This document shows, in pieces, positions 17,029 through 27,473 of a DNA stretch of 64,000 nucleotides. The translations under genes were made by a program, and so were the position numbers. The notes beneath the pieces were generated by a model, which made no database searches, was not told the DNA's origin, and worked only from the letters and a program-made list of their open reading frames with translations. The DNA comes from Streptococcus sp. 68. GTDB taxonomy: Bacteria > Bacillota > Bacilli > Lactobacillales > Streptococcaceae. Numbering within the stretch: position 1 is the stretch's first letter; every line of letters begins with the position of its first letter. Location of the stretch: positions 239,413 through 303,412 of the forward strand of contig NZ_VMMX01000003.1 in assembly GCF_013277415.1 (NCBI RefSeq), given 5' to 3'.

Positions 17029-19496
17029 TATGCTTCACCTTCTGTTTCATTTTCTGTCCCAACTTCTTCTTTTTCTGCCGCTGCAACCGTAGTAAAGGTT
17101 ACAATTTTAGCATCTTGATCCAGACGCATTACTTTAACTCCCATAGTTGAACGCCCTGTTTGTGAAATATTGGCAACGTTGGTTCGAATCATGACACCTG
17201 TATCAGTGATAATCATCAAGTCTTCATCACCTTTCACAGTCAAGAGACCTGATAGAGGACCATTTTTCTCAGCCACATTAGCCGTCTTCATTCCTTTAAC
17301 ACCACGACCTTTTGTTGGATATTCAGTCGCGACTGTACGCTTACCATATCCTTTTTCAGTAATGATAAGAACCTCATCTTGATCAGTAATTACGCTAGCA
17401 CCAACTACTGTGTCTCCCTCACGGAGATTAACACCTTTCACACCTGTGGCGATACGACTCATGCCGCGAACGGCTGATTGATTAAAGCGAACTGCATAAC
17501 CAAACTTGGTACCAATGATAATATCCGTATCTTCTTCCGTCAACAAGACATTAATCAACTCATCTTCATCCTTGAGGTTCAAAGCCTTGAGACCATTCTG
17601 GCGAATGTTAGCAAATTCCTTAACACTCGTTCTCTTCACAATACCATGACGGGTTGTGAAGAAGAGGTAAGCATCATCACTGCGTTCAGACTTAACATTG
17701 ATAATAGTCTGAATACTTTCACCTTCATCCAATTTCAAGAGATTAACTACTGGTAGACCTTTGGCCGTCCGACCATACTCAGGAATTTCATAACCTTTCA
17801 AACGATAAACTCGCCCTTTATTTGTGAAGAAGAGCAGGTGATCATGGGTGCTAGTTGACACTAACTCACGAACAAAATCGTCATCCTTAACGCCTGTTCC
17901 TTGAACACCACGACCCCCACGTTTTTGAGCAGTAAACTCAGCTTGATCCAGACGTTTAATGTATCCCTTGTTAGAAAGTGTAATCAAGACATCCGTTTCT
18001 TCAATCAAGTCCTCATCTTCAAGACTCAAGACTTCACCGACCATCAACTCTGTACGACGTTGGTCACCAAACTTACGCTTAACTTCATCTAATTCGTCTT
18101 TGATGATTTGAGAAACACGTTCTGGCTTAGCAAGAATATCCGCCAAATCCGCAATCAGAGCCAAGAGGTCATCATACTCAGACTGGATCTTATCACGTTC
18201 CAAACCTGTCAAACGACGAAGACGCATATCAAGGATGGCCTGACTTTGACGTTCAGAAAGCTTAAATTTACTCATCAACTCAGCTTGTGCTTCCGCATCC
18301 GTTTCACTAGCACGGATGATACGAATCACTTCGTCGATATGGTCTAGCGCAATCAAGAGACCTTCTAAGATATGAGCGCGCGCTTCCGCTTTTTCCTTAT
18401 CAAAACGTGTCCGACGAACAACTACTTCTTTTTGGTGCTCGATATAAGCATCCAAAATCTGACGAAGGGATAAAATCTTCGGTACACCATTTTGGATAGC
18501 CAGCATATTAAAACCAAAGTTGGTTTGCATCTGGGTCATCTTGAAGAGATTGTTGAGGATAACATTAGCAGACGCATCACGCTTAACTTCGATAACAAAT
18601 CGAACACCTTCACGGTTTGACTCATCACGTACTGCTGTGATGCCCTCAATCCGTTTTTCCTGAACCAAACGAACAATATGCTCATGTACCTTTGTTTTGT
18701 TGACCATATAAGGAAATTCTGTTACAACAATGCGCTCACGGCCAGTCTTAGTTTCTTCGATTTCAGTACGAGAACGAAGAACAATAGAACCTTTACCTGT
18801 TTCATAAGCCTTATGAATGCCTGATTTCCCCATGACAAGGGCACCTGTTGGAAAATCTGGACCAGGCAAGACTTCCATCAAGTCCTTGGTAGTCACTTCA
18901 GGATTGTCCATGACCAACTTCACTGCATCAATGGTCTCACCCAGGTTATGAGGTGGAATATTGGTTGCCATACCAACAGCGATACCAGTTGCTCCATTGA
19001 CCAAAAGGTTTGGAAAACGAGCTGGCAAAACCAAGGGTTCCCGTTCATTGGCATCATAGTTATCGACGAAATCAACCGTATTCTTATTGATATCTCGAAG
19101 CATTTCTAGAGCAATCTTGCTCATACGTGCCTCAGTATAACGCTGGGCGGCAGCACCATCACCATCCATGGAACCAAAGTTTCCATGCCCATCTACAAGC
19201 ATGTAACGGTAGCTCCACCATTGAGCCATACGGACCATTGCTTCATAGATAGAGGAATCCCCGTGTGGGTGGTATTTACCCATGACATCCCCTGTAATAC
19301 GAGCAGATTTTTTATGAGGTTTGTCTGGAGTAACACCCAATTCATTCATTCCGTAGAGAATGCGACGGTGAACAGGTTTCAAGCCATCTCGAACATCAGG
19401 AAGAGCCCGGGCTACGATAACACTCATGGCGTAATCGATAAAGCTCGTCTTCATCTCCTTTGTCAGATTGACATTCACTAAATTTTTATCCTGCAT
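17028..19496 (-). CDS. gyrA: DNA gyrase subunit A
   Basis: The breakage-reunion subunit of DNA gyrase. The 822-residue protein shows the active-site region [15 protein letters not shown] (catalytic Tyr near 118), the tower and coiled-coil regions, and a C-terminal beta-pinwheel with the GyrA box QKRGGRG. The quinolone-resistance region reads [12 protein letters not shown] with Ser81 and Glu85, the wild-type susceptible residues. That numbering supports ATG 19496 rather than the upstream in-frame start at 19553. The acidic tail is typical. Confidence 0.97.
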   Translation of the reverse strand: MQDKNLVNVNLTKEMKTSFIDYAMSVIVARALPDVRDGLKPVHRRILYGMNELGVTPDKPHKKSARITGDVMGKYHPHGDSSIYEAMVRMAQWWSYRYMLVDGHGNFGSMDGDGAAAQRYTEARMSKIALEMLRDINKNTVDFVDNYDANEREPLVLPARFPNLLVNGATGIAVGMATNIPPHNLGETIDAVKLVMDNPEVTTKDLMEVLPGPDFPTGALVMGKSGIHKAYETGKGSIVLRSRTEIEETKTGRERIVVTEFPYMVNKTKVHEHIVRLVQEKRIEGITAVRDESNREGVRFVIEVKRDASANVILNNLFKMTQMQTNFGFNMLAIQNGVPKILSLRQILDAYIEHQKEVVVRRTRFDKEKAEARAHILEGLLIALDHIDEVIRIIRASETDAEAQAELMSKFKLSERQSQAILDMRLRRLTGLERDKIQSEYDDLLALIADLADILAKPERVSQIIKDELDEVKRKFGDQRRTELMVGEVLSLEDEDLIEETDVLITLSNKGYIKRLDQAEFTAQKRGGRGVQGTGVKDDDFVRELVSTSTHDHLLFFTNKGRVYRLKGYEIPEYGRTAKGLPVVNLLKLDEGESIQTIINVKSERSDDAYLFFTTRHGIVKRTSVKEFANIRQNGLKALNLKDEDELINVLLTEEDTDIIIGTKFGYAVRFNQSAVRGMSRIATGVKGVNLREGDTVVGASVITDQDEVLIITEKGYGKRTVATEYPTKGRGVKGMKTANVAEKNGPLSGLLTVKGDEDLMIITDTGVMIRTNVANISQTGRSTMGVKVMRLDQDAKIVTFTTVAAAEKEEVGTENETEGEA

Positions 19497-19533
19497 TAAT
19501 AAATGCCTCATTTCACAATTAGTAAGTAACAAC

Positions 19534-19542
19534 ATTATACCA
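19534..19542 (-). promoter_or_regulatory. Extended -10 promoter of gyrA-srtA
   Basis: The minus strand reads TGGTATAAT, 38 bp upstream of the gyrA ATG. It diverges from the ldh promoter about 70 bp away. Confidence 0.65.
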
Positions 19543-19609
19543 TAAATTCCCATCTATTTCAGCCTCTAAATCACTAAAACGTTTACATTGAGAACTATAA
19601 GGCATATTC

Positions 19610-20676
<1,067 letters not shown>

Positions 20677-20687
20677 TTTAACCATAG

Positions 20688-20721
20688 ACAACTCCTTGAA
20701 TCATCAGGGAGTTGTTTTTTT
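20688..20721 (+). terminator. Terminator after ldh
   Basis: ACAACTCC pairs with GGAGTTGT around a 12-nt loop, followed by seven Ts, 12 nt after the stop. Confidence 0.9.
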
Positions 20722-20727
20722 CTGTAT

Positions 20728-20832
20728 TATAGTAGGTTGAAGTTGAAATAGCACCCCATTACTCTAAAACGTTGTTATAAAATGCTTTAAATCCCTAATC
20801 AATTTGTTCATATCTTATTTCAATTCATTATA
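20728..20832. mobile_element. RUP element (non-autonomous, IS630-type ends)
   Basis: A 105-bp unit bounded by the inverted ends TATAGTAGGTTGAA and TTCAATTCATTATA, with TA at both outer edges. Its complement shares GAATTGAAATAAGATA, AACAAAT and GATTAGGGA with the 107-bp copy at 35937-36043. RUP (repeat unit of pneumococcus) is about 107 bp and is thought to be moved by IS630-Spn1 transposase. It is inserted directly after the ldh terminator. Confidence 0.8.
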
Positions 20833-20846
20833 CATCTTCCCACAAT

Positions 20847-20893
20847 AAAACGCATAATACCAAGGATTGTCAATACCTTATCTTATGCGTTTT
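20847..20893 (-). terminator. Terminator of the defence-island helicase gene
   Basis: An 11-bp stem (AAAACGCATAA at 20847-20857, complement at 20883-20893) with an inner AAGG/CCTT helix. It is T-rich on both sides, so it may also back up ldh termination on the plus strand. Confidence 0.75.
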
Positions 20894-20928
20894 TTCTGAT
20901 TTCAAAGAATTTTGACTCGGCCTTCTTT

Positions 20929-23900
20929 TTAATTATCTTCAAAATAGGAATCAACCAACTCCTGAACTCTTCCTTCTTTAGCCGCTGGAATAGTATCTTC
21001 TAAAACAAAATTCTTCCTACTAATATCTTTAGAAAGATTTCCAAAAATAAAATTAGTCGAGATATTATAGATAATCTCAGACGGAGCAAATCCATAAACC
21101 TGATTCTCTAAAATATGCTTCAAACGTTTTTCAGAATCTGGAAATAATTGTTTCAAACCATCACTATTATAGAGGCGTTTAACCAATTCTGCAATATAGA
21201 GACCTGACTTCATATATAAATCAATAAAAGTTTTAGATGAATCTTCAAATATCCCTGGATTTTCCTTTCCTAAATCATCTACCATCCTTTTTACCACACG
21301 TTTAGGCGTGAAAATCTGGTTGGTCTTCTGCGGTGGAATATAATCAAAAATATCTTCTTTTTGATCTTTAAAATAATCTGCCAACTCCTTTTTCTTGCGG
21401 AGAAATTCTTGAATAGCTTCGTCAAATGTTGCTTTATCAAAGAGATGCCCTGCAAAATCTTGTCCACCATCTCTCAAATAACGAAATTGGTCAATCGTAA
21501 TACCAGTCACCTCAAAGAAGACTTGCTCAGGAACAAAGGTATCAAAATTATCAAGTATTAGAGATTGATTACCATAGGCCATAATAAAACTTGGAATGGT
21601 TCTTGCAAATCCACGAAGATGGTCACGAATCTCATCTTGAGCTGATTGTTTTAACTGTTCAACCCGTTTTATCTCAACCTGTTCGATAAACTTCTCAGGC
21701 ATTTTTTCCACTTCTTTTTTGAGTGTTTGCTCTAGTTTTTCTTTGTGAATGAGATTATTTTCTTCTAAACGTTTATCCAAATCTTCTTGAATCTTATCTT
21801 TTTGCTCCTTATCATTTGCTTCCTTGAGTTGTTCTTTCAACTCTTCCTTGATATGAGCCTCAGAAATTTTACGTTCTATCTCATTTTTTCGAATTTCATT
21901 CTCAAATGTTTTGGAAATTTCTTTCTTGATTTGTTCTTTTTCCCTCGTTTTAAGGTCATAGCCTGCTTCCAATTCTTCTACAATCACTGGAGAAACTGTC
22001 TTACTCAAATCATTAACCAGCTGTTTTTGAGTTCTGTCCTCATCCTTAGTGAACAAATCTGTCACAGATTGACTAAGTCCATAGACTTTTTCTCCAAAAA
22101 GTCGCATTTGCTGATTAACTACGATTTCATGGTCTACTACTGCATTCCCCTCATCATCTACTGTAACATCTGAAAAGTCTAATAGTTCAGATGATGTTTG
22201 TAACTTCCCTTCCTTTTCAACTGGGAGTTCATTTAAAATGTCTAGAACTGTTTGACTAGCTTGGAAAATACCGCTGATATTATCAAATAAGAGATTGGAT
22301 ATAAAGCCACGTTTAAGAACTTCTCTAGCTTTTATCTGGCGAGGAATGGTTAGAACCGCCTTAGCATCAATTTCAACCATCTTACCAGCACTATCTTCAG
22401 CTATGACAGGGAAGAAATTTAGTAATTCTCTGATATTTTCTTCACGAGTTGTCGAAGTCCCGCCGCCTCCTGCAGTTGCAAGCGATAAGTTGTTGGCAAA
22501 CTCATCAAAGAGAATCAAGGTTCTTTCCGGCGCAAAGTCAAATACATAGGCTCTTTCTTTGCGAAAGTGATTTCCTTTGTTATCGGTCCATGAGTAAGGA
22601 TTTTGAGCACGGAAGGCGGCCTGCATATAAAGTGCAGGTGATTTCAAATTTGATAACATCAATACGCCCGTCCATTCAGGGATAGTGACACCTGTCGTCA
22701 ATTGACCGACGGATAGGGTGATGGTTTTGTCATTCTCTGCTATCGCTTTTCTAACCAAATCTAAGGATTTGAGTTTGACTTTATCGTCATCCTCAGACAT
22801 ACGCCCGTCGCCAGCAGCTAACACAATCTCATAATTTTCATAGATGGGATGTTCTTCTAGTAGAGCTTTTAAAGCTTTAGCTGAGGCTACACGTTCTAAC
22901 AGCCAAAAAGTATGCTTGAGTTCATTTCGAAGTTCTTTAGTTGAAAATGGATATTTTTCATTGCTCGATAGAGTATCTAACCAATTTCTGACATCTTGCT
23001 CATGGATAAATTTCCCTTTATCATCTGTGGCGAAAAATTCACTCAAGTCAAAAGCATAGTCGATATTTTCGCCATCCAGTTGAGCACCTTTTTCTAACTC
23101 CTCACCAATCATCTGAGACATTTGATAGGTAAAGAGATTTAACTGAGGTAAGGTTTCATATGGATTTTCCTCTTCTTGCTCAGAAGACCAAGTCGATTTA
23201 GCAGACTGTTCATCCGCATAAGACCAGTTGTAGATTTGATCCTCTGTAAAATCTCCTTTGGCCAATGCTTTAAATGGTGTACCTGACAAATGCAGAGTAA
23301 AATTCCGTCGAATCTTATTAAAGGCTTGATCAGTCTTGAAGGTATCAACTCCTTCATGAGCCTCGTCAATAACCAACAAATCCCAATGCAGATCAGTCAC
23401 CCATTTGAGTTTATCGTGCTCGCCACCTAAATAAACAGAACCTTTCAAGTCTTGAAGACTGATAAAAGCAAGTTGTCTTACATCGTCATCTAAAATACCA
23501 ACAAATTCTTTACGTGATAAGGTTGGACGACTCTTAAGGCTATCTGATTCAGAAACAAACTTATAAGTTGTTTGACCTGCTATGAATGTTTCAAAATCAT
23601 CATACCATGAATTAGCAATGGCAGGCCTGTTGGTTACAATTAGGACATTAACAGCTTCCATTCGACGAGCTAGGTCATAGGTAGACAAGGTTTTACCAAA
23701 TCGTGGCTTGGCATTCCAGAGAAATTTGCCTCCAGCATGTTCTTGGAAATAAGCTAATGTATTAGCAACTGCTTCTTCCTGCTCTTGTCGCAAGGTATAG
23801 TCCTGTCCTTGTCCAGGCTGATAACCTGATAAATCATGCTTAACAAACTTATCGAAGAGATTTTTTGATTTTTCAGGAGTTCCATTAAAATAGAACCATT

Positions 23901-24183
23901 CCGTCTTAGGACGACGCTCCACATCATGAAAAGAAAGGAAATGGTGGAAATCATGATCCTTAAAGGTCTTTCCTTTATCAGGTTCTTCCGTATAAGTCGC
24001 ATCTCCAGTCCATAAGACATCTGTATCAATATGAGCTGTATGCGTTTGTTCTTTAATCCGTTGTGTGACATCACGTTCTGTATAACCAATCTTAATCCAG
24101 CCTTCATTACTGGTTACCGTAGGAGTTGTGTAGGCATAGATTTTAGGATGAATCTCTTTAGTGGTTTTAATTTCTACTGGCAT
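20929..24183 (-). CDS. GIY-YIG/T5orf172-type nuclease fused to superfamily 2 helicase (putative restriction subunit)
   Basis: A 1084-residue putative restriction protein. Residues about 12-115 look like a T5orf172/MUG113 GIY-YIG domain (KIYAYTTP, GWIKIGYTERDVTQRI). Helicase motifs follow: Walker A NAKPRFGKT (157-165), DEAH (273-276), LSGTPFK (299-305), GQLTTGVTIPEW and QAAFRAQNP. Residues about 740-850 are highly charged coiled coil. The last 120 residues look like the front half of an N6-adenine methyltransferase (QIFTPKRVVKRMVDDL, TFIDLYMKSGLYIAELV) but end before any NPPY motif. Partner of the methyltransferase at 25265, from which it is split by the abiF cassette. Pneumococcal genomes carry similar putative type II restriction genes here. 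The exact system type is uncertain. Confidence 0.8.
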   Translation of the reverse strand: MPVEIKTTKEIHPKIYAYTTPTVTSNEGWIKIGYTERDVTQRIKEQTHTAHIDTDVLWTGDATYTEEPDKGKTFKDHDFHHFLSFHDVERRPKTEWFYFNGTPEKSKNLFDKFVKHDLSGYQPGQGQDYTLRQEQEEAVANTLAYFQEHAGGKFLWNAKPRFGKTLSTYDLARRMEAVNVLIVTNRPAIANSWYDDFETFIAGQTTYKFVSESDSLKSRPTLSRKEFVGILDDDVRQLAFISLQDLKGSVYLGGEHDKLKWVTDLHWDLLVIDEAHEGVDTFKTDQAFNKIRRNFTLHLSGTPFKALAKGDFTEDQIYNWSYADEQSAKSTWSSEQEEENPYETLPQLNLFTYQMSQMIGEELEKGAQLDGENIDYAFDLSEFFATDDKGKFIHEQDVRNWLDTLSSNEKYPFSTKELRNELKHTFWLLERVASAKALKALLEEHPIYENYEIVLAAGDGRMSEDDDKVKLKSLDLVRKAIAENDKTITLSVGQLTTGVTIPEWTGVLMLSNLKSPALYMQAAFRAQNPYSWTDNKGNHFRKERAYVFDFAPERTLILFDEFANNLSLATAGGGGTSTTREENIRELLNFFPVIAEDSAGKMVEIDAKAVLTIPRQIKAREVLKRGFISNLLFDNISGIFQASQTVLDILNELPVEKEGKLQTSSELLDFSDVTVDDEGNAVVDHEIVVNQQMRLFGEKVYGLSQSVTDLFTKDEDRTQKQLVNDLSKTVSPVIVEELEAGYDLKTREKEQIKKEISKTFENEIRKNEIERKISEAHIKEELKEQLKEANDKEQKDKIQEDLDKRLEENNLIHKEKLEQTLKKEVEKMPEKFIEQVEIKRVEQLKQSAQDEIRDHLRGFARTIPSFIMAYGNQSLILDNFDTFVPEQVFFEVTGITIDQFRYLRDGGQDFAGHLFDKATFDEAIQEFLRKKKELADYFKDQKEDIFDYIPPQKTNQIFTPKRVVKRMVDDLGKENPGIFEDSSKTFIDLYMKSGLYIAELVKRLYNSDGLKQLFPDSEKRLKHILENQVYGFAPSEIIYNISTNFIFGNLSKDISRKNFVLEDTIPAAKEGRVQELVDSYFEDN

Positions 24184-24205
24184 AAGTTTTCCTTTTTTTA
24201 AAAAA

Positions 24206-25155
24206 CTAAGATAATTTTTCTAACTCTGTTAAATCGATTCCCATCGTGTTTAAAATGTCATCAAACACTACAGTTTTAAATTCATCAGCATACTGATTGA
24301 ATAGATTCATTAAAGCTTTATATAATCTTTGAAAATCTTTCTTATCAAGTACAATTTTTAAAAATAGAATAACCACTATAAAACGTTTATTATCATATCT
24401 CCTTATCCCAAAATGATTTGCTATTTGAGATATTCTGACATTTCTTAAATTAACATTATACAGTCGTTCATCATGTGCACAGATATTTCTAACTAGATTA
24501 GCCACTTTCAAACATGCACTTAAATCTGCACTAGATAGTCTAAATGTATTGTCTTTATTTTGTGTTCTATATTTATCTGTATAAAATTTTGCAATGATAT
24601 TCTTTGTACTATCCGTTAAAATATTGTAAAAATTAGCAATGTTTCCCATTGTAAGAAAATTAACTAAAACCCAAAGTGGTACTTCCCATGTTCCTCAATG
24701 TAATGTTTAATAGCGCCAGTTCTATCTACCTTATCATGAATCGTCTTGGTTAAGATAGAGATTTGTTGAAGAACTTTTTTAGGATCATTGTCTACAAAAT
24801 TTGCAATATCTAAATAAGCATTCTTACGAGGGTGTTTTTTAGAGAATTCATATGCAACTGTGGTCTTTATTGAATTTTCGAATATCAATAAATATTTCAA
24901 TAATAATATCCTTAGCTCTCTATCAAATAAAAACAAGGCCTTTAGTTCGTTAAAGTGGGTTCCTTTTTGATAAATTTCAGGTTCAACAGGTCGATTATTG
25001 CTGTCCTTTACTAAAAATAAATCTTTATAACCGTTTATAACATTGTAATAGTTTTCTTGTTCTAAAAATCTCTTTGGCTTTCCATTCGTTGGGACTACAA
25101 CACCCCTATTTCTTAAGATTGTTAACTGTTGATTAAATGTTTTATGTTCCTTCAA
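24206..25155 (-). pseudogene. abiF: Abi_2 (AbiF/AbiD) HEPN-type abortive-infection gene, one-base frameshift
   Basis: Two reading frames (25155-24664 and 24649-24206) are one gene. The first ends EEHGKYHFGF-stop. Adding one base in the AA at 24683-24684 (minus AAG to AAAG) restores EEHGKVPLWVLVNFLTMGN, which runs into the second frame. The joined protein is about 315 residues with the Abi_2 N-terminus (KTFNQQLTILRNRGVVV) and a HEPN-type R-x4-H motif (VRNICAHDERLYN). AbiF proteins are HEPN RNase-like toxins of phage defence. The likely start is TTG at 25155, with AGGAG 7 nt upstream. A structured RNA with its own promoter precedes it. The break could be real decay, an on/off state or a sequencing error. 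Confidence 0.85.
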
Positions 25156-25169
25156 ACTTATCTCCTATA

Positions 25170-25215
25170 AAATAAAAAGAGTCAGGGCATCGTATGCTTC
25201 CTGACCTAATCCTAT
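25170..25215 (-). ncRNA. Small structured RNA upstream of abiF (abiF-motif type)
   Basis: A consensus promoter (25222-25250) is followed within about 45 nt by a compact hairpin. GTCAGG at 25181-25186 pairs with CCTGAC at 25200-25205. An inner GCAT/ATGC helix with a CGT/ACG triloop sits inside it, with two unpaired bases on one side. TCTTTTTATTTT follows on the minus strand. The unit would give a discrete RNA of about 45 nt ending before abiF. A conserved RNA upstream of abiF genes (abiF motif) is known from comparative genomics and has been proposed to act as an RNA antitoxin. That match is from memory and was not searched. Confidence 0.6.
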
Positions 25216-25221
25216 GTGTCT

Positions 25222-25250
25222 ATTATAGATCACTGAGCGCTATTTGTCAA
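25222..25250 (-). promoter_or_regulatory. Perfect consensus sigma-A promoter of the abiF RNA
   Basis: The minus strand reads TTGACA, exactly 17 bp, then TATAAT, the strongest promoter in this window by sequence. Transcription should start near 25215 and meet the hairpin terminator within 50 nt. Confidence 0.85.
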
Positions 25251-25264
25251 ATAAAAATACTTCT

Positions 25265-27136
25265 CTAATCCATCTCCCTTACATGTGTCTCAATAAAGGC
25301 AATTTCCTCAGGAGAAAGGTCATATTTTTGATAGAGCTGACGGTCAATATCAGCCACTGATTGTGTCCAATCAATGTCCGAATTGACCGTAAAGTCTTGG
25401 AGAGGGACGTAATACCAAGTTTTGCGTGAATTATGCTGAGTAACTTTCAAAACACCTAATAATACTCTAGCGAATTTAGTTTTAATAAATTTAATACAAG
25501 CATCGGCTTCAAATTTTGTTTTAAAATTACCAATAGATAAAAAAGTATCTGTATGCCCGATTAGGGGTTCCCCGATTAGGGGTGTTGATAAGACTTCACC
25601 TAAGGCACCACTTCCATTAGCTTCTGGTACAAAAACATTATAATTTTCGAATGTTTCTGGTAAATCTAAATATTTTTTATTGATATATCGATAAACACGT
25701 TCGGAGCCAATTCTTCCAAGTAGAGCAACATGGTCTTTTTCTTCTTTGTTTTTGAAAACAAAATCTAACTGAGTTAGTGATTTCGAAACAATTTTATTTT
25801 TTGTCCCTTTTCCTTGCAGCTTTTCAGCATTTGGATAATCAGAAAAAAGTTGATTTGAAAATCTATAAATACCTTGAGGATAAACTAAATCAGAAAAAGT
25901 TTCAAAGTCTGGATGTTTTTCTATTTTTTTTACAATACTATTCAAAGATTCAAAAATAGTAAATACTCCGATTGGTCCCAAATCTTTATCGGCATCACGA
26001 TAAGTTATTGCTACTCCACCCTTAATATCTGTTCCTGTAAATACTTTACCGCTTTTAAGTTCATAGAATTGAACTTTTAAATGCTTATCTTCAAGCATCT
26101 TTTCCATCCAATTTTTAGGAGTTTGACCAGCTTTAAATAAAAATCTTGCTGGGGTGATTAGTATCGATTTATCTGCGATTTTAATAGCTTCATCAATAAA
26201 AAGGTGATAAATTGGTTCATCTCTAGCTTCCCCTGTTTCCTGATATGGCGGATTTCCTATCACGACATCAAATTTCATTTCACTTTCCTCGCTAGATAGG
26301 CGCTCAAAACCTATCATTCTATTCTTTTTCCAGTCTTTGATTTGGGTTTTAGATTCTTCTACTTCTTGGACTTCTAGCTCATCCGCAAACAAACTCAATT
26401 GTTGAGATTGCTTTTGTTTAGCTAAACAAGGACTGCTTTTTTTCAATCCATCCATCTGAAAGACATTGTAAGAGATAATAGTCGCAATTTCTTTCTTTTG
26501 CTCTAATGTTGGTTGATTTCCAGTCTTAGCTAGATAATAGTCCTCAAAAGTTGCCAAAAGATTTTCACGCGCCAAAAGGAGAGAATCTCCTTGATACTCA
26601 TAACCATAAGAAGCTCGATAAGCTTTTTTTACAAGTTCATAGAAGGTAGCTTCGTCCGAAACCTCACGACTAATGCACTGCAATTTTCTATCTACAAAAC
26701 CAACTCGTTCAGATAATGGAATTTCCTCACCAGTTACGGTATCATAGCGCGTTACCATATAAGGTGCTTCACCACAGGTAATTTCTAGCCAGCGCACTTG
26801 GATATAATCTTCAAGATTCAGAGTTTCAAGTTCAGCTTCAACGTAACCATTTTGCTTTTCAACTAACCAAGTTGGCGTAAAAACTTCGGCTCTAATCTTA
26901 GTTCGGTCTTTTTGCTCATACTTAGACTTTTCTGATCGGGGTTGAATCAAGTTTGCATAGGCTCCTGTCACCCTACTCGGAGTGATACGATTACTTGGAG
27001 CAAATCCCTTTCCCAACAATTCATAAGAATGTGTCGCCCAAACAATATTTTTCTTGGTCGTTCGATCTTTTAAAAGAATTTTTAATAAATCAGCCGATTC
27101 TTTAGCTAAACTTTCTTCACTAATATCTATTGTCAT
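25265..27136 (-). CDS. N6-adenine DNA methyltransferase (Eco57I-like, putative M subunit)
   Basis: A 623-residue protein with amino-methyltransferase motifs in gamma order: motif X AEVFTPTWLVEKQN (residues 83-96), motif I LEITCGEAPYMVTRYD (117-132), motif IV FDVVIGNPPYQ (289-299), then a C-terminal target-recognition-like half (GVFTIFESLNS, ITYRDADKDLGPIGV). It probably methylates adenine to protect self DNA for the helicase/nuclease at 20929. ATG 27136 (AAAGG leader) is preferred over TTG 27142. The stop is 109 bp before the abiF start. Target sequence unknown. Confidence 0.82.
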   Translation of the reverse strand: MTIDISEESLAKESADLLKILLKDRTTKKNIVWATHSYELLGKGFAPSNRITPSRVTGAYANLIQPRSEKSKYEQKDRTKIRAEVFTPTWLVEKQNGYVEAELETLNLEDYIQVRWLEITCGEAPYMVTRYDTVTGEEIPLSERVGFVDRKLQCISREVSDEATFYELVKKAYRASYGYEYQGDSLLLARENLLATFEDYYLAKTGNQPTLEQKKEIATIISYNVFQMDGLKKSSPCLAKQKQSQQLSLFADELEVQEVEESKTQIKDWKKNRMIGFERLSSEESEMKFDVVIGNPPYQETGEARDEPIYHLFIDEAIKIADKSILITPARFLFKAGQTPKNWMEKMLEDKHLKVQFYELKSGKVFTGTDIKGGVAITYRDADKDLGPIGVFTIFESLNSIVKKIEKHPDFETFSDLVYPQGIYRFSNQLFSDYPNAEKLQGKGTKNKIVSKSLTQLDFVFKNKEEKDHVALLGRIGSERVYRYINKKYLDLPETFENYNVFVPEANGSGALGEVLSTPLIGEPLIGHTDTFLSIGNFKTKFEADACIKFIKTKFARVLLGVLKVTQHNSRKTWYYVPLQDFTVNSDIDWTQSVADIDRQLYQKYDLSPEEIAFIETHVREMD

Positions 27137-27164
27137 AAGCAACCTTTCTTATATTGTAAGCCCT

Positions 27165-27173
27165 ATTATATCA
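27165..27173 (-). promoter_or_regulatory. Extended -10 promoter of the methyltransferase gene
   Basis: The minus strand reads TGATATAAT, 28 bp upstream of the ATG, in the 73-bp gap after relE. Confidence 0.6.
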
Positions 27174-27209
27174 TATTTTAAAGAATAAAAATTTACTTGG
27201 AAAAGTAAT

Positions 27210-27473
27210 TCAATAAATATCTCTCCGATGACCAACTTCTAAAGTAGCAATGACTAATTCATCATCTACAATTTGTACGATAACTCGATAATTACCAATT
27301 CTATAGCGCCATTGACCAACGCGATTACCAACCAAAGCCTTTCCGTGTCGTCTTGGATCCTCCAAAACATTGGTTTGTAAATAGTTTGTAATTAGCTTCT
27401 GCGTATAACGATCCAATTTTTTCAATTGCTTGATGAAACGTCTTGTTGGAACTAATTTATACAAATTATTCAT
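27210..27473 (-). CDS. relE2: RelE-family mRNA interferase toxin (RelE2)
   Basis: An 87-residue RelE/ParE-fold toxin: LVPTRRFIKQLKKLDR at the N-terminus, GKALVGNRVGQWRYRIGNYR in the core and VGHRRDIY at the end, with the basic residues needed for ribosome-dependent mRNA cutting. It looks essentially the same as pneumococcal RelE2 as I remember it, a functional toxin of the RelBE2Spn pair. It overlaps relB2 by 8 nt, so toxin translation follows antitoxin translation. The SD-like GGAGG lies inside the relB2 end and is very close to the ATG. Confidence 0.93.
   Translation of the reverse strand: MNNLYKLVPTRRFIKQLKKLDRYTQKLITNYLQTNVLEDPRRHGKALVGNRVGQWRYRIGNYRVIVQIVDDELVIATLEVGHRRDIY

Noticed and set aside
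24206-24649. A separate 147-residue gene starting MGNIANF
   Set aside because: It continues the Abi_2 protein after a one-base slip, has no ribosome site of its own, and the joined protein matches the family length.
25170-25205. Hairpin read simply as the terminator of the methyltransferase gene
   Set aside because: It could serve that role too, but a perfect promoter lies between the methyltransferase stop and the hairpin, so a separate short transcript is the better explanation.
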